A stretch of DNA of 64,000 nucleotides from Camarhynchus parvulus (taxonomy: Eukaryota > Chordata > Aves > Passeriformes > Thraupidae). A program made the translations under genes and the position numbers. Under the pieces are notes generated by a model, which searched no databases, was not told where the DNA came from, and saw only the letters and a list, made by a program, of their open reading frames with translations. Location: positions 15,299,733 to 15,363,732 of the forward strand of contig NC_044574.1 of NCBI RefSeq assembly GCF_901933205.1. Direction: 5' to 3'. Positions within the stretch are counted from its first letter, which is position 1, and each line of letters opens with the position of its first letter. Positions 36,860-47,700 of this stretch are shown here, piece after piece.

Positions 36860-36877
36860 TGGTGACCCCGATGTGAT
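36860..36877 (+). promoter_or_regulatory. Primer binding site, tRNA-Trp type
   Basis: TGGTGACCCCGATGTGAT begins two bases after the 5' LTR. It is complementary to the 3' end of tRNA-Trp with one mismatch (T in place of C at the thirteenth position). tRNA-Trp is the primer used by avian sarcoma-leukosis viruses. The position and match together make this a strong identification. Confidence 0.92.
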
Positions 36878-36898
36878 TTGGAAAAAAAGGACTCAAAC

Positions 36899-36956
36899 AC
36901 TAAACTATATGACCCCGTGGATTTGGGACTAAACTATATAACCCCATGGATTCGGG
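36899..36956 (+). repeat. 29-bp tandem repeat in the leader, resembling the primer site
   Basis: Two 29-bp units, at 36899-36927 and 36928-36956, start ACTAAACTATAT and continue GACCCCGTGGATTTGGG and AACCCCATGGATTCGGG. The second half of each unit resembles the primer-binding-site region at 36863-36881 (GACCCCGATGTGATTTGG). This suggests that the array arose by duplication around the primer site, perhaps through template slippage in reverse transcription. Confidence 0.8.
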
Positions 36957-37232
36957 GAAACAGTACTTGAATATTAAACTATCGGTAAAATGTATCAATT
37001 GCAGCTATTAGTATTTGTTAAATATGAGTATAAAAGATTTTGAAGAAAAGTACTTTGTAAACTGAAAAAAAGCTGCAAAACTGAACCAACACTCAGAAAT
37101 ATATATATGTTCTTACTATAACATGTTGTCTGAGCATTTGTATAACTATTAGTTCTGAATGAAATATATGAATGTGTCATAATGTTAACTTATTTAAATA
37201 TGTATGTCTAGAAATGCTGCAACTCTGCAATT

Positions 37233-37249
37233 AAAAGAAAAAGGGGAGA
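37233..37249 (+). promoter_or_regulatory. Polypurine tract
   Basis: An uninterrupted purine run, AAAAGAAAAAGGGGAGA, stops one base before the 3' LTR. This is where plus-strand DNA synthesis would be primed. Its intactness supports a product of normal reverse transcription. Confidence 0.92.
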
Positions 37250-37250
37250 T

Positions 37251-37549
37251 TGTAGGGGGATACAGTCTGGGTAAATGAAGGTGGTATAGAATGTAATCTT
37301 ACCCCCTAAAGAGTTGCAGCTGAGCCAATTATTAAGGATTAACAGGCCACACCTGTAGCCAATCAGAAGAGTGTTATAAAAGAGTGGATTGGTTGGTGGA
37401 GGGGAACTGGAGTTGGCTGCTGTGAGGACAAGGAAGAGTCAGTGCCTAGAGGAGCTGCCTATAAGAAACATCAAGGAGGTATGAAACTCTAGTAATACGG
37501 AACCCTTACAATATAATGACAATAGAATCCTTGCACTATAATGACAACA
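37251..37549 (+). repeat. 3' LTR, 299 bp
   Basis: Starts TGTAGGGGGATA and ends ATGACAACA as in the 5' LTR. It lacks the 18-bp and 4-bp insertions of the 5' copy and has about 6 extra bases near 37428 (ACAAGGA). The two LTRs are identical at birth, so the differences accumulated after insertion or by gene conversion with other copies. Confidence 0.95.
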
Positions 37550-37555
37550 GTTTAT
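37550..37555. repeat. Target-site duplication, right copy (GTTTAT)
   Basis: Exact copy of 36536-36541, directly after the 3' LTR. Confidence 0.95.
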
Positions 37556-40226
37556 CTCTATCTTTTTTCCCCTATTCATATTCCTGGGGAAAAAATAATG
37601 GATTAGAGGAGTAAAAAATGATAGGTTAGAGAAAAAAAAATATGGAGTTTGGTTTTAGCCATATTAAATTAAAGGAATTAGCAAGATAGTTAAAAAGTGT
37701 AGAGACCAACATTAGAAGTTAGATCATTGTGAGAAACAGGAATATTAACTGCTTTGTACAGGGGTGATGGGATCACATAAGATTATTTTTTCCCCAAAAA
37801 GATTTATCAAAGTATTGTAATATCCTCATAATTTGTCAGCAATTGTGAAGCCTAGGCACCTCAGCCAACTTTTCAAATTTCACATAATCATCAATATCTA
37901 TGGGAAATACAATGAAATATGTCCTGTTCTTAATTGATTCCTTTTGCACCACATTTTTCACACACACTTGGCTGTTGGCCTTTCTTTGCTAAGTGAGGGT
38001 TTCAACAAGTGAAGAAGATGGATGGCCAAACCAATCAACTCCAGAATATGAAAAGGTCAAAGCACTCAGCAAGCACACTGCAGACTGCTTCCAGATAGCT
38101 CAAGCATAATGAGTCAGATAAGTTTCTTTTAGAACAAGCAAAATAAGGAAACTAGAAGTAGTTCAATGCAGTAATGTTTTCTTTATGACCACCATGCATA
38201 GCACTGTGGAGTACAAAATAGGATAAAATTCCTTGCCTGATCTATCCTGTTGAAATAGAAGAGAACAAAACTAAATAGTTTGCATTTGCAATGATGAATG
38301 GATTTGTGTCAACATTTTAAGTAAATTACGACTGATGTGTGCAAGCAGAGAGATATTGCTAACTTTTTTGTGTATGGTTACAGCTTCCTTCTTTGTAAGG
38401 GTTTTAAATGAGAGGCTTGTAGAAACACGACCTCTGTGTGTCCTTAGCTCCTGGCAGTGGACACAGCTGAGCAAAAGGAGTACAGGAGGCCTGCCATGGT
38501 CTCTCTTTGTGGTCTCCAGTGCCAACAGCTCTACCTTGCAACAACTGAATTGAAGCCCAAGATTTAATATTTTGGTGGATAGTGCTGGGGGAATCAGCAG
38601 GGCCATGGGAACTCCACTGGTGTCAGCAGAGCAAGATGAGAACCCCCATAATGGCAAAGGTGCCTGGCTGCTGGCATCCCAGGGCCAGCAGAACCTGCCT
38701 TCTCACTTGGACAAACCCAGTGCACCTGGGAAGGGAAAACTGGTCAGAATGATCAGAGGAAGTATTTGGTTGCCAAGTCAGTATGTGTGCTAATTTTTAA
38801 TGGGTTTCTGTTAGTTTCAGGCTTATCTTTAGCTGCTGCTCTACTGCACTTGGCAGGAGAGAAATAAATACAAGCCATTAGTGCTGCAGTATCTTGAATA
38901 CCAAGCATTTTTTCATTCCATCTAGCTAACATGAGTAGAAGATAAACTGGCAGCTTATTCCCTCTTTATGTACCAAAACAAAAGACAGTGATAAGTGGAG
39001 ACCTCATGCAGAGGAAGCAGTGGCTCTGGAGGGTACATCTGTACAACCACATATGAGATAAAGACAATAATACTGCTCTGAAAGGGACATGAGTGACAGA
39101 TGTGTATTTTATTTCTGTTTTTATCATGAACAGTTTGTGGGGATTCAGGAGAAATAAAACCCTGGATATTTAATGGAACATCTCTAATCTTGTGAAGGAG
39201 CTTCACCTCAGCCCATGTGACATCCTAACTCCCACCCAAGTAATATGGAGGTAGACCTTGTTGTAACTTTCAAGAAGAACCTGTGCCCAGTGATATTACC
39301 CTGGCACTTTCTGAGAAACACAGATGTCCAGCTTTGGGAGAAGAAACACTTGCATCTGCATTTAATACAAAAGCCACTCTCTCTGCTTTGGGAAAACAGA
39401 CTAACGAACAGAAAATTAACTAGAAGTTCTATACAAGGCATTGCTTTTTGCAGATATTGTCAGTTTACAATAGCCCCCCTCATTTCAGGAGCCTTTTAAA
39501 TGTCACTGGCTTTCAGTGATGGACTGAGGTGTCAAAACACTTTTGCGAGTCTGGGCTCTGGTATTTAAGACTCCTGCTGGAAAAGTGTGGTTGAAGGCAC
39601 AAGGGAGGGGGAGATGGGGTGGAAAAACCCTCATGTGGAGGTGTAGGCATGTGAAGTGAAACTCCAACTACAATTTTAATTGCAAATGTGTAGTGGAGGA
39701 AATGGAGCTGTAATGCTCTGCCCCATTAGGACTCCAAGCCCTAACAGTGGGGTGATCTGACTCACTGGAGGGTGAGAAATTTAATGTGCTGTACTGCTCA
39801 CCACAAGCAACATTTGATTTCAAAACAGTAAGAATACCAGAGGTGTTCCAAGCTGTTCCAAGCAGATAAGATTTAAACCCAGCATGCTAGCTTTACATTG
39901 GTGACTAATGATTGAATGGAGGTGCAGAGCAGAGGTATCTTTAGGTAGGCAATCTCACTGGGTAAATGAGATTTGGACTGTGTTTTCTAGCAAATTCAGT
40001 CTTAGAATAAATTACACTGTTTTGAAAAATTACAGGCCCTGTTGGAATTGCACTTTGCATCTTACATAGGTAAAAAATGCATGTGTAGTTAATCCATTAG
40101 TACCTAGCTGCCTCCCTGAGGTGCACAGCCCCAGTACCTGCAGCCATCTGGACATGAGCTGTTCCCATGGATCCGTCCCCATCCTTCAGCCATTCACTGG
40201 ATCTCCAGATGGATGCACCAACTGGA
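37556..40226. other. Unique non-coding stretch
   Basis: AT-rich near the element and mixed further on. Frames of up to 128 codons (38271-38657, minus) are not recognisable. The part at about 38785-38960 is AT-rich and enhancer-like in texture. No gene is supported. Confidence 0.35.
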
Positions 40227-40855
40227 AATCATAGAATCATAGAATGGTCTGGCTTGGAAAGGACTTTAAAGATCATCTAATTCAAATCCCCTGCCATGGG
40301 CAGGGGTGCCACCCACTGGACAGGATTGCTCAGATCACATCCAGCCTGGTTTTGAACTCCTCCAGGGAGGAGGCATCCACAACTTCTCTGGGCAAGCTGT
40401 GCCAGTGCCTCAACATCCTTCCAGTTAAAGATTTCTCCTTAATATCATATCTGAACCTCCTCTCAGTTTAAAGCCATTCTCTCTTGTCTTATCATGACAT
40501 ATCTTGTAGACAGTCCCTCCCCAGCTCTCTTGTAGGCCTCTTTATGTACTGGAAGGCACTATATGGTTTCCCTGGACTCTTCTACAGGCTGAACAACCTC
40601 AGCTCTCTGACTGCCTTCATAGTAGAGATGCTCCATCCCTCTGATCAGCTTTGTAGCCTCTTCTGGACTCACTCCAGCCGGTCCATCTCCTTCCTAGGTC
40701 ATGGGCCCTGGAGCTGGATGCAGAGTTCCAGGTGGGGTTTCACAAGAGTAGAGAGAGAGAGACAGACAGAATCAGCTCCCTTGACCTGCTGGGCATGCTG
40801 ATTTCTGCAAAGGCACATTGCCAGGCCATACTGAGCTTCTCATCAATCCAAAAGC
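40227..40855 (-). repeat. CR1 LINE fragment, 3' part, minus strand, about 630 bp
   Basis: The plus strand opens with the terminal repeat AATCATAGAATCATAGAATG and follows the antisense CR1 3' region in order: AAAGATCATCTAATTC near 40268, CCTGCCATGGGCAGG near 40290, GGCATCCACAACTTCTCTGG near 40371, TTTAAAGCCATTCTC near 40468, CAGGCTGAACAACCTCAG near 40587, CTCTTCTGGACTCACTCC near 40659, TCCAGGTGGGGTTTCAC near 40727 and GACCTGCTGGGCATGCTG near 40784. This is the longest CR1 copy in the window and covers the end of ORF2 plus the 3' UTR. It is diverged and interrupted (a GAGA/CAGA run near 40751), so it cannot code. Its 5' truncation point is near 40855. Confidence 0.95.
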
Positions 40856-43800
40856 AGCGTCCCTTAAAATGTGCCGGGACTCATCACAAAAGGAGAACCC
40901 CTTAAAAGCAGTGTTCCCATCCCTTCCTCTTCCATGAAGCTGTAAAGGCCAGGAAACTCCAACCAAACTGAAAGAAACAAACAACAACAATAAAAAATCT
41001 CCCAGTGCTCACCCATCAAACTAAGCAAAAACTTCCATGTTCTTTGAGATCTTATTTCTATTTAATAACCAATTCTTCTTCTCTTTCTCACCACTGGACA
41101 ATGACATATTTTTGTTTACCTGGATGAAGCCAATCTTCTGTATGAGGGGACAATTAGGCTTCTGGGTTTTAGCAGCTTTGTGACCTCCTGGAGTGCACTG
41201 TGCCATTTATACCTGCTCATTGTCTCAGCACAGGGGCAGGATGAATCCTGAGCCCTCGCACCCACATCTTGGCAGCTGAACTCAGCACTAAATGGATGTG
41301 AATGCATTCAGCCATAGCACAGGAAAATCCCAAATCCCAGCATCAAAGGATACTTCTATTTTTAATGCCACAACATCATAATTCCTTCCTGCCAACAAAA
41401 CAACTTCTTAGGGGTTCACAGATGAAGGATGTTGTTTGATTGTTGGTTCAGATACTTGTGTTGGAAACATCCTTTATATTTATTAAAGCCTGCTGCATCT
41501 TGAAACATTTTGTTCAGAGAAGGGACTTAAAGATGTAACCAGGAAAAATTATCAGCTGCTTGCCACATGAGAGGATTAAGGACCACAATTTGTCAAGGGT
41601 GTGACAACTCTATTCCTTAGAGCACATGTAATCTCATGCAACTCTTACATTCATTCATATGGTTTGTCTTCAGGATGCAACAATCTGTTATGCAACAAAT
41701 GTCCACACACACAGGACCATATGAAGACTTGCACCCACAGGTGAGCCAGGGGGCATTTTCTTTCCCATTGAAATTTCCCCAAGATGACTGATTCCCTTTT
41801 TCCTAACCCCTCTGTTGGGTGTTCCATTGTACCTGTGAGGACATGAATGCCAAGTTACCTTCCTGGTTCAGCTGCTGCAGCAGCTCAATCCTACCTCAGC
41901 TGTGTCTAAACAAAGCCAAAAGCCAGAAAATCAGTGTTCTGGTGAAGCGCTAAAATGTGAAATAGCTGCCAAGAATTGTAACTTTAGAGGGATTAAAAAT
42001 GAGCCTATCACAACCACCAGTGAACAACCCTATAAAAATAAAATCTTTCTTCCAAAAAAATTGAACCTGTGTTTTCTGTTGAACATTTAATCATCCAGGG
42101 CTTGCAGAGCTTTTTGCAATTTCTCCTTCACTCTTACCCTTGTCTCCTTCCTCTGGTCTGGAAAGTCTGGTAAGCAAATGAAATGGATTCAGCTTCTCCC
42201 TTTTCAGACTTTTTCTGTGTTGGAGCTCAAGTCCCCATCCCTCTGACAAAGCTTTACCTGCATCTTCCCCCTTAAGAAGAGGGAAGAGGTAACCTAAGAG
42301 TGGAACTTCCAGCTGGTTCTTTAACTTGGCATTGTGGACCACAGAAAACTATTCAGGTAGACTTAGTGGGCATAAAATGTTAACATATTAAAATAAATAT
42401 TTGATTTTAATTATTGCTGCTATAAAATTAGTGTGATTAATCTCATCCACCTAATCTTATCCACAAAATAGCCACTTCACCAATGGCTATTTAGCCTTAG
42501 TCACATTCATATGAGGCACGTAAATAAGTGGCATTGAGGAGTATTCCCAGCCCAGATCTAGGTATGAATCAGTGGCAAAGCCTAAGTTCATAATTCCCAC
42601 CAGAATTCTCCAGAGACCATTAGAAAACTTGAGGTTTTTTTCCAATGTGGTGGGCAACATCCCTTGCTTCCCCCAGAAAGACTCATCAGGAAGAGGAAGC
42701 ACCACTTCATGCTTCACTCAACAGAATCAGAAAGAGATCAACTGAGGGAATGAGGACAATAATCTTTGGGTAATCTTTAAGACTTCTGTTTGGTTCTTAC
42801 AAGGATGCAGGGCCAAGTTTCCAGAGGTGCCAGTACCTAAAAAGACACGCTTAATGCAGGATCACTAAGTGAAAGTTAAGATACAAAGAAGGAATATTGA
42901 AGTGACATAATAGGATGTTATTTCTATTTTCACTATTGTTCACCAGTAACTAAGTTCACCAGCAGATCCATAGAGGAAAATAAAAATAATCTGATAGAAA
43001 TACTTTGGGGGAAAATTGAGATTTGTAAAATCATATATTGAAGTTTTTGCAGCACCATATGATTTTGTAACAGCCTTTTCTATATCCTGGTTATTGCCAT
43101 CTAGCACTGGAATGAAAAGAAAGGAAAAAAAAAAGGTTTGGCTTTCCTTAAACCCTTTATCCCAGAACTGGGCATCATTTTATCCACATTTTTAAATGCA
43201 CAGGACTCTTTTTGAATTGTCTATTCAAAATATAAAAAAGAACATTCAAACAAACAAGATCTTTCTTAACTATGTCACACGTGGCATTCCAATGTTGACT
43301 TGATTTTTCACAGAAGATTAATTTCCTCTTTCAGTGGCATAAAACACCTTTGAAAATTTCAGTCTAATGTTTCCATCTTCACTTCCATTAGTTTCACAAG
43401 AAAATATGGCTTACAGAACTGAAGTCACTTACTAACAACTGCATCAGCCTCAGGCCACCTCAGCATCCACAGGACAGTTGGATGCATTTCCAAAGGTGCT
43501 GGAAAATTTGGAGCACAGCCTAAGACAGGATTTTCAGGACCCTCATTGCTTAAACAAAAGTTTGTCATGGTACCCATGGAGAAACTCAGAGTCTCAAATT
43601 CTCCAAATCATAATATTTTATAATTTGTTTATTAGTTTGCTTGCTTTTAGCTATTCTGCAGAGAAAAGTCACATTTGCAAAAGGGGACCTTTTCCCTAAG
43701 TTCCTAAATGCACACCATGTGTGTCAACCATAACTGGTTGAAATAAATTCTTTGCAAAGAGAAGCAAAGTCAAAACGGGCATAGGCAACTCTCCTCTATG

Positions 43801-44450
43801 AACAACACTTTACATGCTTCCCTATCTTAATTTGAACAAAGCAGGACAGAGCCATGCCCAGTAAGTGGATGCCTTTGAAAACCATGCCTCTATCTTCTGA
43901 GTCTCTTAAAGTGTCTGCCTCTGTCATTGACACTGTCTCAGAAGGAAGGAGCATTGTCAGGAGTGTATTTTGAAAGTATCCAAAGCACCAAGTTGGAAAC
44001 TCTTCAAAATCAAGACATTTATGGTTTTGCTTGGCCATGACCCTCAGCTTGGTGTCCCAGCCACCCTGTGCTGGGGGCACCCTGCATTGCACTGTGGAGG
44101 AGGCCCTGGACCTGTGCCCAAAGCCTCGAAGCCAAGGACTGGTGACTTGTGGCCAGTGTGAGGACCAGGTTCCTTTGGGAGCTCTGAGCACTTTATGTAT
44201 TTGAGGCTGACACTTCCTGCATTTTGAGGCAGATGCTGCTCCTCCCAAATCCCATGCTGAGGGGACTATATGCCAAAAGCAGCTTGGTTTTTTCCTCTTT
44301 CCTGTGCTTTTACCAAGAAGGAGACAGCTTAGCCTATGATGCTGTCCAAAGATGATATAACATTACCTCAGGGCGGCTGTGCCCCCAGTCTTGTTAGGAC
44401 TCTGTCATACCACATCAGTCTGGAGCACAGGCTTGCTCCTTGCTCCACAG
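40856..44450. other. Unique non-coding stretch
   Basis: No gene or repeat family is recognised. The segment at about 42370-42490 is AT-rich with homeodomain- and GATA-like cores (GATTTTAATTATTGC, CTAATCTTATCC), so it is a weak regulatory candidate. A minus-strand frame of 150 codons at 43796-44248 is unfamiliar. Confidence 0.35.
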
Positions 44451-44760
44451 TATAAAACAAGTTCCTTCCAGCAAGAGTTTTACAGCAAGCTCACAGTTGC
44501 TTTAAATTAGAAAAGTTGGCAGGTGGCCAAGGAAAGGAGCAGGAGCTTGTTCAGCTGAGACAGAAAACTCAGTGAGAGCATCAAGCCTTAGGTTTTCACA
44601 AAGTATCTTTTTTTTGTCATCTCAGCATTTGAATTTCTTTTAAAGGATTTTGAATTGCCAAAAATTACCTGCTGGCTTGAATCTACAACTCTTACACTAC
44701 CCAAACAGAGCATGTTGCTTTTCCTGAAAAATCAGATGTCATCTACTCAGCTGTGAAGGT
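44451..44760 (+). promoter_or_regulatory. TATA box with downstream splice donor: candidate first exon
   Basis: A good TATA box (CAGTATAAAACAAG, core at 44451-44457) would set transcription initiation near 44480. About 280 bp downstream, AAG|GTAAGT (GT at 44759-44760) is a full-consensus 5' splice site. Between them there are several stop codons in each frame, so any transcript would be non-coding or start with an untranslated exon. There is no CpG island. TATA boxes and donors each occur by chance, so the pairing is only suggestive. Confidence 0.25.
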
Positions 44761-47700
44761 AAGTTGTAACTGATTCTACTTTCCTGAACTGACTTCTCTG
44801 AAATGCATTTGGAGAAAGGAATGCAATAGAAAGATCTTTCAGAAAAATGCATATTTTTTCTGAGATACATGTAATTTTGTTAGAAATAGATTGTTGTGGG
44901 GTCTCGGTGAAATTTGCCTATGTATCTTCTCTTGTAAGAGATGAGTAATAAACTTGGACATTTATTGCACAAAACATCCCCATCAGAAAGTTAGCAGACA
45001 AATTGTTTAAAAAATCAAGGATGTAATATTCTGGCCAAAAAAAAAATTTTAAATTTCTACCTTTTACAGGGTTTAGGGTGATTAAATTACCTAAAACATT
45101 TTTAAATTATTCCTCTCTATCTAGAATAAATCTTACATTCCACCAGCCCAGACCAGAGATTATTTGGGTTTTTTTGCTCATGAATGATTCCATCATCATT
45201 CCAAATCTTCACTCTAACTGCAGTTGCTATGGTTTCATAGAAACTCATTTTGCAAAAAAAAAATCTATACCAAATAAACAGTTTTGCTTCAGACTTGCAC
45301 TATTGCAAAGTTAAGCTCCTGCATTTACCTTATTAAACTCTCAAAAATATATCCATTTGTTATTTTGCTGCTGTGTTTCTTCTGCTTGGTTGGGTTTTTT
45401 TCCAGATCATTTTACTTTCTGTGTTTCCACCGCTACCAGCAGTGTGCTTTATGCCTAAGAGTAGGCTGGTGAGAGACTGTGTGTTGTTAAATACAGATGA
45501 AATGCTGAGTGTAAGTGATTAATCACAACCTTGGGGTGGGTGGGTGAGAGTATAAGTGGATTAGCAGTTTCCAGCTCCCTTTTTTCTGCTGGATCTCTGG
45601 TTACCATTACCCAGGCAAAGCTGAGGCAAGCATTGCCTGCTCCCCAAAACCTGATAGTCACAGTGGGGGCTAATTCCTCCATCCCACTCATTTGCAAGGA
45701 AATGATGAAGCTTTTCGGGCTGAAGTTTTAGGAAAATATGGGTGTGAGCACAGCATTACCCACAGCCCCTGGAGCTGTACAAGCTATGGAAATTTAAAAA
45801 CAGGAACCTGCTTCAGAAATCACACAACTATTGTGTTCTATAGCATGCTGTGTTTGAGAAGCAGAAAATCCCTTCCTGTAGTGCCTGTCCCCTGTTTTGC
45901 CTGACTTGGGACAACTTCAGCTGTGCTACTGGAGCAGATTTACCCTGGTGAGAATGGAGGGCTGTCAATGCCCCTAATGTTGTGCTCCCATGGATCACAC
46001 TGTAAGAAATGTATTTAAAAGCAGAGAAACACAGAGCAGGGAGGGCAGGGAAAGGAGTGCAGAAAATCAAAAGTGGAAGTGAAGGAGCTGATAGGCCCAC
46101 TGTCTTGGAAGAAATGCTAAAATCCTGTTGACTTTGAAGCCCCTGTGTTGTTTGTGCCAAATGGGAAGCACATTTTTGGGGCTTCCATCTTTGCTGAACT
46201 CTGGAAGGGTAGGGCTAGGAACATTTCTATCAGGTGTCTCCTGGGAGAGAACTACGCAGTGTAGGGACTGGGAAGTGTATTGACTCTCTCAGTGCTTGCC
46301 TATTCCTTGTCTTTCCTCTACAATACCCCAACAATCTGGTGAGTAGGTGGGAGTAAAGGTGGTAAAAACTGCTCTGTGTTGCTTATTGATACTGGAGACA
46401 GGAGGGTTTCTGAAGCTGAATATCTCAGCCATAGGGACTGCTTCTGGCTCAGCAGCAGTGACAGGGAAGGATACAAACAAAGGTAGGATTTTGTTATTTC
46501 ATCCCCTTCATCATCTCCACTGTTGCACTTATCTGTGGTTCAGTCACAGTGGCAAGGTGAGGAGGTAGATGAAAATCCACATTTCTGAGGGCTGGGTTGA
46601 GTGCCTGCAGGAGAAGTTCTTCTGTCCCATTCACATAGCAAACTTATATCCTTAATTCTCTGTGACATGCCCATTCACAAGTCTACCCCATGCACTGGTA
46701 AGCCTGATTTCAGAGCCCTTAAACAGATGCTGTATGAACATTACCTTTACTGTCATTGCATGATCAAATAACATTCCTGTTACCAAAGGATCACCTTGAA
46801 GTGATGAAACTAAAATTTAGATTCACCAGAAAAACGTAACCTCACAGGGAAGCAAAAATCCTAAGGTTTCAACCTTTTACACAAGTAATGGTCATTTAAA
46901 AAGTGTTTCTGATTCAGAGACGTTGCTTGTCACAGATACAAGACAGTTAAACTCCATTTTCACTGCTGAAGTGGATTCTCTGTTAGCAAAAAGGACACCA
47001 AAGTGATTATGTGATTGCCTTGGCAGAGAAATCTAGAGTCTTTTCAGGCTCATCTTCATGGTCCTACCTGGAAAACAAAGGCTGCAAATGAAATAACCAC
47101 TGGGCAGATTTGTATTTTGGTTACAGATATAGGGCTGCAACTGTCAGCAAAGGGTATTTATGTCTGCTCCCAGTCTCTCTAAAGTAAAAGGTGCACATCA
47201 CCTCTCTGCATTTCTCTGTTGGGCTGAAGAAGGAATCTAGACTACTCTGATTTCCCAAAGCTGAAATAAACAGTTTGTGTTCTTCATTAATTAGGATTCA
47301 GCTTTCATTTTTTGAAAAGCAGTGTGAAACTGTTCTTGTTTGTCTGAGACTCACCTGATGTTGGATGCAGATGGGAAAGCCCAAAGTGATGAAAGCAGAA
47401 CAGCAAAGCACCTGATTCAAGTCTTAAAAGATACTTTACAGTTTCGTTACACCTTTGAGCTGGGATGGGCCACATGACCAAGGAGTTCACACATTTCTGT
47501 GAGGTTTAGGTGTTGGGAAGAACAGAACTCTCTGGTATAAAATTAATTCTTATCACAGAGGATAATGATGACCACTTTTAAAGGGGGAGAATAAGGTATG
47601 AATAATGCCAAAACACATCCTGGCAGTGAGAGATATACAGTTATAAAATAATCCAGAGGGAAAGAAGGGAAAAGTCTCACTGGCTGGGATGTTTCACTTA

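Larger units (their letters stand above)
36542..37549 (+). mobile_element. Compact non-autonomous endogenous retrovirus, tRNA-Trp primed, 1,008 bp
   Basis: This is a complete LTR element in miniature: 5' LTR (36542-36857), primer binding site (36860-36877), a 393-bp interior, polypurine tract (37233-37249) and 3' LTR (37251-37549), flanked by the 6-bp duplication GTTTAT. The interior has no frame for gag, pol or env, so replication proteins must have come from another virus, or the element is an internally deleted relic that still kept both LTRs. The primer site and 6-bp duplication point to an alpharetrovirus-like lineage; the chicken ART-CH elements are a known example of non-autonomous relatives of that group. 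The LTRs differ at about 20 substitutions over roughly 293 aligned positions, plus indels of 18, 6, 4 and 1 bases, so the insertion is not recent. Confidence 0.93.
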
